DNA of 64,000 bases from Kitasatospora setae KM-6054 (GCF_000269985.1 NC_016109.1:4588001-4652000), one strand, 5' to 3'; shown: positions 8,614-15,363, counted from the first letter of the stretch. Made by a program: numbers and translations. Notes: generated by a model not told the origin, from the sequence alone.

Positions 8614-8742
8614 TCAGGCGTCGTACGGGGAGCGCTTGGCTTCCACGCTGTTGTTCGAGCTGCCCTTAGTCAGGAGCGCCGCGTCACCGAGGAGCACGGT
8701 CTCCTCCTCCGGTTCTCCGTCGAGCTGGGTGAGTTCCTGCAT
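8614..8742 (-). CDS. Lasso peptide precursor A, albusnodin-like
   Basis: This 42-residue precursor has a 26-residue leader (starting MQELTQLDGEPEEET and ending ALLTK) and the core GSSNNSVEAKRSPYDA. Threonine is the penultimate leader residue, the classic lasso position. Gly1 and Glu8 would form an eight-residue ring. The tail AKRSPYDA has one lysine, at core position 10. Albusnodin, an acetylated lasso peptide of S. albus, is GQGGGQSEDKRRAYNC as I recall it, and shares length, Gly1, Glu8, Lys10, Arg11 and Tyr14. The leader lacks an obvious YxxP motif. The gene is followed by cyclase, RRE-protease and acetyltransferase genes. The assignment rests on context as well as motif. Confidence 0.9.
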   Translation of the reverse strand: MQELTQLDGEPEEETVLLGDAALLTKGSSNNSVEAKRSPYDA

Positions 8743-8745
8743 GTT

Positions 8746-8758
8746 GATCACCTCCTTT
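8746..8758 (-). promoter_or_regulatory. Near-perfect Shine-Dalgarno of the lasso precursor
   Basis: AAAGGAGGTGATC lies three bases before the precursor ATG and matches the 16S rRNA 3' end over essentially its full length. This predicts very strong translation of the precursor and fixes its start codon. Confidence 0.8.
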
Positions 8759-8847
8759 GCCGGTCCACTCGGGGCGGGAGAACCCGCCGCGGATCGATGC
8801 CCCGGACTCCGGCCACACTCACGAGGCCCGGGGAGCCACAGGGCCGA

Positions 8848-9045
8848 TCAGGCCGCCGGTTCGCGGTCCGGCTCGGAGAGAGCCACCACCGGTTCCAAGC
8901 GGCCGTGACCGACTTGGAGGAAGGCCGTCATCCCCAGTACCAGGACGGTGACCAGGTTCCCGAGCAGCCACAGGAAGGTCACGACCGCTTCGATCGGGTC
9001 GTCACTGCTCCCGCGATGACGGCCTGCTCCGTACAGATCACTCAC
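8848..9045 (-). CDS. Small one-TM protein at the head of the lasso operon
   Basis: This 65-residue protein has one hydrophobic span (VVTFLWLLGNLVTVLVLGMTAFL) after a short polar N-terminus and ends with an acidic tail. Its GTG start overlaps the TGA of the upstream HATPase gene (GTGA), so the two are translationally coupled. It precedes the lasso precursor by 105 bases on the same strand. I recognise no family. It could be a membrane partner of the HATPase or have a part in export or immunity, but nothing in the sequence proves this. Confidence 0.65.
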   Translation of the reverse strand: MSDLYGAGRHRGSSDDPIEAVVTFLWLLGNLVTVLVLGMTAFLQVGHGRLEPVVALSEPDREPAA

Positions 9046-9479
9046 GTTGCTTCCACCCTCAGCTCGAACCAGACCCACTTGCCGCGCGGGGCGCACTCCA
9101 CGCCCCACCGCTGGGCGAGTGCCGCGACCAGTCCCAGGCCGTAACCGGACTCCGCTTCGTGGGCGGGAGCCATCAGCGCAGGCAGTTCACCGGAGGAGTC
9201 CCGGACCCCCACCCGCACCGAGGAGGACTGACGCCGCACGGCGACCGCGATCCGCGTACAGCCCGTGTGTTTCGCCGCATTGGCCACCAGCTCGGTGACC
9301 AGCAGCGCGGCCACGTCGTCCAACTCCGGAGCGGACCATGCCGTCAGGGCAGAGCGCACCAACTTACGTGCGAAACCGGCCGATTGGGGGCAGCACGGGA
9401 GCCTCAGCAGGCAGCTCGAATCGGTAGGTTGCACGATCGGTACGTCGATGGGGGTGGTGTCCAGCGGGCCGATCAGCAC
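9042..9479 (-). CDS. HATPase-type (RsbW-like) ATP-binding regulatory protein
   Basis: This 145-residue protein has the GHKL ATP-binding fold of anti-sigma kinases. The N box is LLVTELVANAAKHTG, the G1 box VRDSSGELP and the G2 box SGYGLGLVAAL. Streptomyces genomes hold dozens of such orphan ATPases, often beside XRE/TPR regulators, as here across a divergent promoter. The GTG start at 9479 has GGAGG seven bases upstream. It may act as a switch protein for lasso-operon or element expression; that is inference from position. Confidence 0.8.
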   Translation of the reverse strand: MLIGPLDTTPIDVPIVQPTDSSCLLRLPCCPQSAGFARKLVRSALTAWSAPELDDVAALLVTELVANAAKHTGCTRIAVAVRRQSSSVRVGVRDSSGELPALMAPAHEAESGYGLGLVAALAQRWGVECAPRGKWVWFELRVEAT

Positions 9480-9572
9480 GGGCCGGCCTCCGTCTCGGTC
9501 GGGTCTCCGGGGTTTCCCGGAAGGAGTCCCAGAATCCAGAAAGGACCCCTTTCCCGATAAGGCCAGCGTGTG

Positions 9573-9587
9573 TACCCACCGTGGGTA
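9573..9587. promoter_or_regulatory. Palindrome in the divergent promoter region
   Basis: TACCCAC-C-GTGGGTA is a perfect inverted repeat with 7-bp arms. It lies between the minus-strand HATPase/lasso genes and the plus-strand XRE regulator. It is a good candidate operator for that regulator, controlling both directions. Confidence 0.5.
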
Positions 9588-9652
9588 AACTCGCGGTCAG
9601 TTATCCCGCGTAACACTGAGCGATGATCTTTAGGGCGCCGGGGAGGCCGGAC

Positions 9653-10966
9653 ATGACGGAGTACGGAGCGCCGCGCGGGCTGCCGGGCCGGTTGCTGGCG
9701 GAACCCGAGATGATCACAGCGTGCGCCGCGCGCGACTTTGCTCGGATCTTCCAACTGGCCAAGAGCAGAGGCGGTTACCACCCTTCACGGATCGCCCGCG
9801 CCTGCGAGCTGACGCCAAGCAGGGTGGGTGAGGTCATTTCGGGGAAGCGGAAGATCACCAACATGACCGTCATCGAGCGCATCGCGGACGGCTTACGGAT
9901 TCCGGGGCACATGCTCGGCCTTGCGGTCCGAAGCTGGGAGCGTCCGGCGGTACCCGTCCAGCGCCCGGTGCCGACCGCCCGAACTCCGAAGGAAACCAGG
10001 CCGGTTGATGCTGCGCTGCCCGGCAGCGAGCTGGACAGCATCCTTGCCATCGCGGCCGGCACCAAGGTCACGCCAACGGTGCTGCGCTCGCTTCAGGCAT
10101 CGATTGAGGACTACTGGCGGCGCGACGACGAGCACGGCGGGGAGGCTCTGCGCCCGGCGGTCATCGGGCAGCTCAGGTACGTCACGGACATACTGCGGGA
10201 CACGGCCGATCCCAACTACCGGCGCAGTCTCCATGGCATTGCCGCCGAACTCGCACGCCTGACCGGGTGGACGTACTTCGACGCACGGCAGTACAGCACG
10301 GCTCGCAGCTACTTCACCCAGTCCCTGCGCCTTGCGAGAGAGATCGACGACCGGCCGTTCATCGCCAACGTGCTCGCCTGCCTCAGCCTCCAGGCGACCT
10401 ACCAGGACCAGCCTCGGGACGCCATCGCACTTGTCCGGGCGGCGCAGGACAGCGCACGCCTTGACGGCGGTACGCCGAGACTGATGGCCATGCTGTCCAT
10501 TCGTGAAGCCTTCGGCCACGCCAGCGCCCGCGACCACGAGGCCACCCATCAGGCGATCGGCGAGGCACACCACTACTTCGAGAGGATCAGCGAAGCGGAC
10601 GACGATCCTGCGTGGGTCCAGTACTTCGACCGGACCAAGCTGACCGTGGACACCGGCATCGCCCTCGGCCAACTCGGCGACGCCGATGCGGCGGAACCTC
10701 TGATCGCCGACGCCCTGACGGCCGGGCCCACGACGAACCTCCGGGGTCGCGCCTTCCACACCTTCTGGCTTGCCAGGACCCAACTCCAGCGCCACAAGGT
10801 CGAGTTGGCTTGCGCCACCGTGGGGGAAGCACTCGACCTCGCAACGATCGTGGAATCCCCCAGGGTGATCGCGCACCTCCAGGAGTTCCGGCACCTTCTG
10901 GAGCCCTACTCGGACGCGACGGCCGTGCGAAACGTGGTCACACGAATTGCCGAGGTGACCGTCTGA
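9653..10966 (+). CDS. XRE-family regulator with TPR-like C-terminal region
   Basis: This protein of about 437 residues carries an N-terminal helix-turn-helix (YHPSRIARACELTPSRVGEVISGKRKITNMTVIERIADGL). A long all-helical, TPR-like region follows, as in peptide-sensing or WhiJ-type regulators of actinomycetes. The ATG at 9653 has GGGAGG upstream; an in-frame ATG ten codons earlier lacks such a site. Codon 81 (9893-9895) is TTA, read only by the bldA tRNA in Streptomyces, so translation should be developmentally delayed. The gene is divergent from the lasso operon and probably controls it or the element. Confidence 0.82.
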   Translation: MTEYGAPRGLPGRLLAEPEMITACAARDFARIFQLAKSRGGYHPSRIARACELTPSRVGEVISGKRKITNMTVIERIADGLRIPGHMLGLAVRSWERPAVPVQRPVPTARTPKETRPVDAALPGSELDSILAIAAGTKVTPTVLRSLQASIEDYWRRDDEHGGEALRPAVIGQLRYVTDILRDTADPNYRRSLHGIAAELARLTGWTYFDARQYSTARSYFTQSLRLAREIDDRPFIANVLACLSLQATYQDQPRDAIALVRAAQDSARLDGGTPRLMAMLSIREAFGHASARDHEATHQAIGEAHHYFERISEADDDPAWVQYFDRTKLTVDTGIALGQLGDADAAEPLIADALTAGPTTNLRGRAFHTFWLARTQLQRHKVELACATVGEALDLATIVESPRVIAHLQEFRHLLEPYSDATAVRNVVTRIAEVTV

Positions 10967-11500
10967 TCAGATCCCGGCCTCGTCCAGCAGCAGGTAGAGC
11001 ACGCCCACCAGCGTCCCACTGCTGACGATCTCGCGGCGGTCGATCATGCCGCGCAGATCGGCCAAGGGAATCCACTCGATCCGGTCGGACTCGTTGCGTT
11101 CCGTCGGAGGGCCCATGTACTCCACCGCCTCGGCGCGGAAGACGAAGTGCTCAGAGTCGGTGATCCCGTTGGCCGGTTGCGCGTAGATCAGCGGTTTGAC
11201 CTCGCCGACCTTCCAGCCGGTCTCTTCCAGCGCCTCCCGAACCGCCGCGTCCGCCGGGGTCTCGCCCTGCTCGATCAGACCCATCGGGAGTTCCCAGGCC
11301 CAGGTGTTGGTGATGAAGCGGTGCCGCCACATCATGAGCACCTGCCGTTCGCCGTTCACGACGGCGGCGACGGCCAGGTGCCGCAACTTGATCACGTGGT
11401 GTTCCCAACGATGCCCATCAGGCTGCTCGACGTCAGCCAGCCAGAGGTTCACCCATGGGTTCTCGTAGATCGGACGTTCCCCGTGGATCTTCCACTGCAT
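10967..11500 (-). CDS. NUDIX hydrolase (possible Pif-like element protein)
   Basis: This 177-residue protein has a complete NUDIX box: GLIEQGETPADAAVREALEETGW (G, then E, then REALEETG). It should hydrolyse a nucleoside diphosphate linked to another group; the substrate cannot be read from sequence. Its stop abuts the stop of the convergent XRE gene. In pSAM2 the pif gene, encoding a NUDIX-motif protein, confers conjugal immunity. A similar role here fits the element context but is only inference. Confidence 0.88.
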   Translation of the reverse strand: MQWKIHGERPIYENPWVNLWLADVEQPDGHRWEHHVIKLRHLAVAAVVNGERQVLMMWRHRFITNTWAWELPMGLIEQGETPADAAVREALEETGWKVGEVKPLIYAQPANGITDSEHFVFRAEAVEYMGPPTERNESDRIEWIPLADLRGMIDRREIVSSGTLVGVLYLLLDEAGI

Positions 11501-11667
11501 CGCTGCGGCCCCTCTCGACGGACCCTCAGCATGTCAGACCAACGCAGTGCGGTGGTCTCACTCCGGCGAATTTGCGTCAGAGTGACGAATATGGAGGCGG
11601 GGCAGATGGCGGCCGCCCTGGAGGACTGACGACGCCCAGGTGAGACGGCCCTAGCCATGCTGCCCAA

Positions 11668-12021
11668 GTGGCAGCCGCCCCCTACGACCGTTTTGACCAT
11701 GCGGTGCCTCCACCAGCGTTCGGCGACATGGGAGTGTTCATCGCGGCCAAGCTGGCCGGTTCCAGGCAGCTCCAGCAATGGGGAGGGCTGTTGCTGGTCT
11801 CATCTGCCTTTGGCTATGCCTCGTCCAACCGTACTGATGAGCCGATTTTCTACAGGCCGGGCGACGTCGTAAAGGCCTCCGTCATGGGCAGTCTGGATAC
11901 ATCGGTGGTGGGAAGCGTGCAGCTCGGCACATGCCGGAGCTGTGCCGAGTACTACGACGAAGCGAGACCAACGTGCCTGCCTAGCCCCGACCCCCTGGAT
12001 TGGTTCACCCGAACAGCGTAA
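11668..12021 (+). CDS. Hypothetical protein with a CxxC pair
   Basis: This 117-codon frame starts at GTG and has no good ribosome binding site, but its composition looks like protein. There is a hydrophobic segment (GGLLLVSSAFGYASS), then FYRPGDVVKASVMG and CRSCAEYYDEARPTC with three cysteines near the end. Third-position GC is lower than in the flanking chromosome, in line with the ParB-like genes that follow. I recognise no family. The start is unsure, and a non-coding status is possible. Confidence 0.4.
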   Translation: MAAAPYDRFDHAVPPPAFGDMGVFIAAKLAGSRQLQQWGGLLLVSSAFGYASSNRTDEPIFYRPGDVVKASVMGSLDTSVVGSVQLGTCRSCAEYYDEARPTCLPSPDPLDWFTRTA

Positions 12022-12136
12022 TTTCTGCGGGTCTATGGCCCCATGACGGAGAACTTTTTTGCCCTGCGTCATGTGCTTCTGCGTAAATATCTCCGAGGCC
12101 GATAATTGCCCGATGAGGCCACGGAGGAGCTGGAGC

Positions 12137-13018
12137 GTGAAGGCAAATATTAAGATCTCTATTTCTGATATTAGAACCACCTCCCAGGTTCGAGGATCAC
12201 TGGGAGATCTGCGTGCCCTAGTCGCTTCGCTTGCCTCGCAAAAGCTAGTCCAGCCTGTAGTTCTTTTTTCTGACGGTAGGACTCTTCTCAGTGGATACCG
12301 CAGGGTGGCAGCCTGTAAGCGGGCGGGGATCACTCGGATTTCTGCTTTTGTGGCGAACGACCTTCGGTGTGCAACTGAAATCATGCAAGAGCAGCTTAAG
12401 TCTTCCGATTCCGCTACAGAGATCCCCATGAGCCTGCGCGAGCGTGTTGATCTCGCCGCCGTTCTGTACGGTGTGCCGCGACCAGATGGGGAGTCGTCTC
12501 GCTCCTTCCCGTTCGACAAGCACACGGCTCCGGCTGTCGGCCTTTCTTCTAGCACCCTCTGGCGAGTCAGGTCGGTAATTCACAAATCCCAGGAAGAGGC
12601 CATCTCTTCTGATGCGGATATTGATAGGGCGCGGAAAATTCTCCGCCTCATGGTCGAAGCTTACGAGTGCCCGCCAAGTGGCTGGAAGAGCTACTCTGCA
12701 ATCGAATATCTGCACTCCTTGCTTCAAGTGGGAGATATTCCCGATCGCTTGGATCAGCTGGATAAGCCGAAGGGCACCGGCGGTGATGCTGTCAAGGATC
12801 TTCCTGCGCGAGAAGAAACTCGATCCCCCGAGTCAATTCCTGGACCAAGAAGGCAATTGGTCGATATTCGGCGCGGAATCGACAGTATTGCCGGAGTTTG
12901 TGCGGGATTGGCGGCAGTCAGTGAACTCTGCCCGCTAACGGCTGCCGAAAGGGCCCAGTTGGGTGCCGATATTCGACGCAGCAAGAAAGTTCTGAGCAGA
13001 ATCCAGTCCATGCTCTAG
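12137..13018 (+). CDS. ParB/Srx N-terminal domain protein
   Basis: This 293-residue protein opens with a ParB/sulfiredoxin-like domain: ISISDIRTTSQVRG, then the box TLLSGYRRVAACKRAGITRI (compare the GERR..A...AG box of ParB proteins). A helical central region and a charged C-terminus follow. I chose the GTG at 12137 because GGAGGAG lies seven bases upstream; upstream ATGs at 12113 and 12059 lack this. Codon use is AT-richer than its neighbours (ATT, AGA, TCT), which suggests transfer. Its stop overlaps the ribosome binding site of the next gene, so the two form an operon. The role may be DNA binding or nucleotide-dependent regulation; it is not known. Confidence 0.72.
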   Translation: MKANIKISISDIRTTSQVRGSLGDLRALVASLASQKLVQPVVLFSDGRTLLSGYRRVAACKRAGITRISAFVANDLRCATEIMQEQLKSSDSATEIPMSLRERVDLAAVLYGVPRPDGESSRSFPFDKHTAPAVGLSSSTLWRVRSVIHKSQEEAISSDADIDRARKILRLMVEAYECPPSGWKSYSAIEYLHSLLQVGDIPDRLDQLDKPKGTGGDAVKDLPAREETRSPESIPGPRRQLVDIRRGIDSIAGVCAGLAAVSELCPLTAAERAQLGADIRRSKKVLSRIQSML

Positions 13019-13027
13019 GAGATACCG

Positions 13028-13867
13028 ATGCTGAGAACCTCCCACACTTCGACCATTGAGGAACTGGCCCCTTCGGCCATCACTACCGACCCCCAGGTTA
13101 ATACAAGGCCAGTAGACAAAACATGGGTCGTGCGAAAGCTTCGCGAAGGATTTGACGTCAAACGCCTGGGGGTCCCCACCGTTTCGGCTCGTATCGACGG
13201 CACCTATATCTGGGTTGATGGTCAGAATCGTGGAGCTTTGTGCAAGGCCGCAGATCGGGCCGATATCAAGATCGGCATGAAAGTCTTCCACGGACTTACA
13301 ATTTCCGAGGAAGCGGAGCTATTTCTCGGGCTGAATGACAATAGGCGAGTCCAGCCCATCTACAAGTTCCTCGCAGAGGTTACTGCCGGCAGAGAAGAAG
13401 CGATGGCGATTGTTAAAATCGCTGGTGATGCTGGCTGGAAGATCGCAGACGGGACGGGTGCTAAGACGATCCATGCGGTTGCTGCCATGACGGCAATCTA
13501 TCGAGCTGTGCCTGGGAACCCGGGCGACCTTCTTCGAAGGTGCCTTTCTATTGTCACGCGAGCTTGGGGGCACATTCCAGATGCCGTTAACGCGCATATC
13601 CTGCAAGGGCTTGAATCTGTTCTGAGGACCTGTCCAGACCTCGACGAGGCGGTTTTGGTCAAGAAGCTGGCCGGGCATGCGGGTGGGCCCGTCAGTCTGC
13701 TTGGAAAGGGCCGAGGTTTCCGGGAAGCAACTAGCTGCACTGTAGTCCAGGGTGTGGACCAGGTGATTCGGTTGACCTATAACACTGGTCGACGGTCGGG
13801 CAAGCTGCCGACATGGGGACCTCCTGGCCCGCGATCGGGTGAGGTACAAGAAAATATCGGTGGCTGA
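13028..13867 (+). CDS. DUF6551-like ParB/Srx-fold protein
   Basis: This 279-residue protein begins with DPQVNTRPVDKTWVVRKLREGFDVKRLG, followed by GTYIWVDGQNRGALCKAA, where DGQNR resembles the DGQHR box of ParB/Srx enzymes. FLGLNDNRRVQPIYKFLA comes next. I recognise this as the DUF6551 type, found on actinobacterial chromosomes and mobile elements; the function is not established. AGGAGA overlaps the TAG of the preceding ParB-like gene, giving tight coupling. Composition is AT-rich for this genome, like its partner. Confidence 0.72.
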   Translation: MLRTSHTSTIEELAPSAITTDPQVNTRPVDKTWVVRKLREGFDVKRLGVPTVSARIDGTYIWVDGQNRGALCKAADRADIKIGMKVFHGLTISEEAELFLGLNDNRRVQPIYKFLAEVTAGREEAMAIVKIAGDAGWKIADGTGAKTIHAVAAMTAIYRAVPGNPGDLLRRCLSIVTRAWGHIPDAVNAHILQGLESVLRTCPDLDEAVLVKKLAGHAGGPVSLLGKGRGFREATSCTVVQGVDQVIRLTYNTGRRSGKLPTWGPPGPRSGEVQENIGG

Positions 13868-13927
13868 ATAAATCGGCCAAAAAATTCTTCCCGCCCGCAG
13901 CTTCTCCAGGGCAGAGCAGTAAGACGT

Positions 13928-13990
13928 ATGACGGTGCCTCCGCCGTCTGCACCCGGGTACAGGTGGTGCAGACGGCGGAGGCACCGTCAT
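13928..13990. terminator. Perfect 26-bp inverted repeat between convergent genes
   Basis: Arms 13928-13953 and 13965-13990 are exact reverse complements with an 11-base loop. The repeat separates the plus-strand DUF6551-like gene from the minus-strand pirin gene and probably terminates both. It also lies at the junction of accessory and ordinary DNA, so a part in element structure is possible. Confidence 0.65.
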
Positions 13991-14000
13991 AGATAGGCGC

Positions 14001-14957
14001 CTACTGGGCGTCGGCGGGGATAGTGCCGAGGCGGCCGGCCTGGAAGTCCTCCATGGCCTGCTGGAGTTCGCGGTGGCTGTTCATCACGAACGGACCGTAG
14101 TGGGCGACGGGCTCACGGATCGGGAGGCCGCCGAGCAGGACCACCTCGAAGTTGGCCGACCGCGAGTCCTGCTTGTCGTCGGCGCGGATCGTCAGGCTGT
14201 CGCCGTCGCCGAAGACCACCGCCTGGCCCATCCGGAATGGACGCCGTTCCTCGCCCGCCGAGCCGCTGCCGGCCAGGCCGTACGCGAGGGCGTTGAAGTC
14301 CGAGCGCCAGGGCAGGGTGACCTGCGCACCGGGGTTCACGGACGCGTGAATCATCGTGATGGGGGTGTGCGTGGCACCGGGGCCCTGGTGGCCGTCGATC
14401 TCGCCCGCGATGACCCGGATCAGGCCGCCGCCGTCGGCCGAGGCGAGGAGCTTGACGCTGCCGCCGCGGATGTCCTGGTACTTCGGGGCGATCATCTTGT
14501 CCGAGGCGGGCAGGTTCACCCAGAGCTGCAGGCCGTGGAACAGGCCGCCCGACATGACCAGCGACTCCGGCGGGGTCTCGATGTGCAGCAGGCCGGAGCC
14601 CGCCGTCATCCACTGGGTGTCACCGTCGGTGATGGTACCGCCGCCACCGTGCGAGTCCCGGTGGATGAACGTGCCGTCGATGATGTAGGTGACCGTCTCG
14701 AAGCCCCGGTGCGGATGCCAAGGCGTCCCCTTCGGCTCGCCCGCCTGATAGTCCACCTCGCCCATCTGGTCCATCATGATGAACGGGTCGAGGAACTTCT
14801 GGTTGATCTTGGCGAAGGCGCGGCGGACGGGGAAGCCCTCGCCCTCGAATCCCTCCGGGGCGGTGGCGACGGCCAGCACCGGGCGGGCGTTGGCGCCCTC
14901 GGCGGGGGCTGCCACGCGCGGCAGGATCAGCGGGTTCTCTACGGTCACGGCAGGCAT
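14001..14957 (-). CDS. Pirin family protein
   Basis: This 318-residue bicupin protein has the metal-binding histidine pattern of pirins: GTPWHPHRGFETVTYIIDG and HRDSHGGGGTI. The C-terminal cupin (RPFRMGQAVVFGDGDSLTIRAD) follows. Bacterial pirins are iron-dependent, and some are quercetinases or redox regulators; the substrate is not evident here. The ATG has GAGGAGGCCGAC upstream. A truncated copy of its first quarter lies 87 bp upstream on the same strand, with 99 identical bases. Confidence 0.92.
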   Translation of the reverse strand: MPAVTVENPLILPRVAAPAEGANARPVLAVATAPEGFEGEGFPVRRAFAKINQKFLDPFIMMDQMGEVDYQAGEPKGTPWHPHRGFETVTYIIDGTFIHRDSHGGGGTITDGDTQWMTAGSGLLHIETPPESLVMSGGLFHGLQLWVNLPASDKMIAPKYQDIRGGSVKLLASADGGGLIRVIAGEIDGHQGPGATHTPITMIHASVNPGAQVTLPWRSDFNALAYGLAGSGSAGEERRPFRMGQAVVFGDGDSLTIRADDKQDSRSANFEVVLLGGLPIREPVAHYGPFVMNSHRELQQAMEDFQAGRLGTIPADAQ

Positions 14958-15043
14958 GTCGGCCTCCTCGATGGGTTCGGTTTCGGACGTTCAGCTGCGT
15001 TTCCGCAGGTCAGACCCTCGTTGCGGGTAGTCCCCCAACTGGG

Positions 15044-15280
15044 CTAGCTTTTGGGCTCGCCGGCCTCGTAGTCCACCTCGCCCATCTGGTCCATCATGAT
15101 GAACGGGTCGAGGAACTTCTGGTTGATCTTGGCGAAGGCGCGGCGGACGGGGAAGCCCTCGCCCTCGTAGCCCTCGGGTGCGGTCGCCACGGTCAGGACC
15201 GGGCGGGCGGTGCTGTGCACCGCGTCGGGGGTGGTGACGCGGGGCAGGGTCAGCGGGTTCTCGACGGTCACGGCGGGCAT
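15044..15280 (-). pseudogene. Truncated duplicate of the pirin 5' end
   Basis: This 78-codon frame matches the first 76 or so residues of the adjacent pirin (MPAVTVENPLTLPRV... to MDQMGEVDYEAGEPK) and then stops after one more codon. The catalytic histidines are absent, so it cannot be a working pirin. It has its own start, ribosome binding site and an operator-rich promoter. The intact pirin may therefore be transcribed through this fragment. It looks like the remnant of duplication or recombination. Confidence 0.82.
15069..15167. repeat. 99-bp exact direct repeat with 14749-14847
   Basis: The 99 bases here are identical to 14749-14847 in the intact pirin, while the flanking pirin-like sequence on both sides is diverged. 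The two copies are 320 bp apart. The pattern suggests gene conversion or a crossover within this block. Confidence 0.85.
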
Positions 15281-15321
15281 GTCGGCCTCCTTCGGCGGTC
15301 TGTGGCCTACGTCCACCACAG

Positions 15322-15363
15322 TAGTTCAACTATCAACCACTCGCAAGGTTGAACGTTGAACTA
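15322..15363. promoter_or_regulatory. Operator-like repeats before the pirin fragment
   Basis: TAGTTCAAC (15322-15330) is the reverse complement of GTTGAACTA (15355-15363), and GTTGAAC occurs twice in tandem just inside the right arm. Such GTTGAAC/GTTCAAC arrays look like binding sites of a MarR-type repressor. No such regulator gene is adjacent. Confidence 0.5.

Larger units (their letters stand above)
1..13900. mobile_element. Probable actinomycete integrative and conjugative element (AICE), right-hand part
   Basis: The minus-strand series SCO3933-type regulator, FtsK/TraB translocase, tiny ORF and RepSA-type initiator is the usual AICE backbone (pSAM2/SLP1 type). Integrase and excisionase normally follow rep and would lie left of base 1. 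A NUDIX gene near 11 kb recalls the pSAM2 pif immunity gene, which encodes a NUDIX-motif protein. The enclosed lasso-peptide operon would then be cargo. I found no tRNA 3' end repeat that fixes the right boundary. I place it before the pirin gene because gene content and composition become ordinary there. The limits are inferred. Confidence 0.55.

Noticed and set aside
8614..8742. Alternative core cleavage sites in the precursor
   Set aside because: Only cleavage after TK gives Gly1, an acidic residue at ring position 8 and Thr at the penultimate leader position together.
5661..9479. Lasso exporter (ABC transporter) gene
   Set aside because: No Walker motifs or multi-span transporter are encoded in or next to the operon; the one-TM protein is too small to be one.
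13868..14000. Possible attR site for the element
   Set aside because: I looked for a tRNA 3' end or T-loop-like sequence (GGTTCGAA type) here and found none, so no attachment site is claimed.
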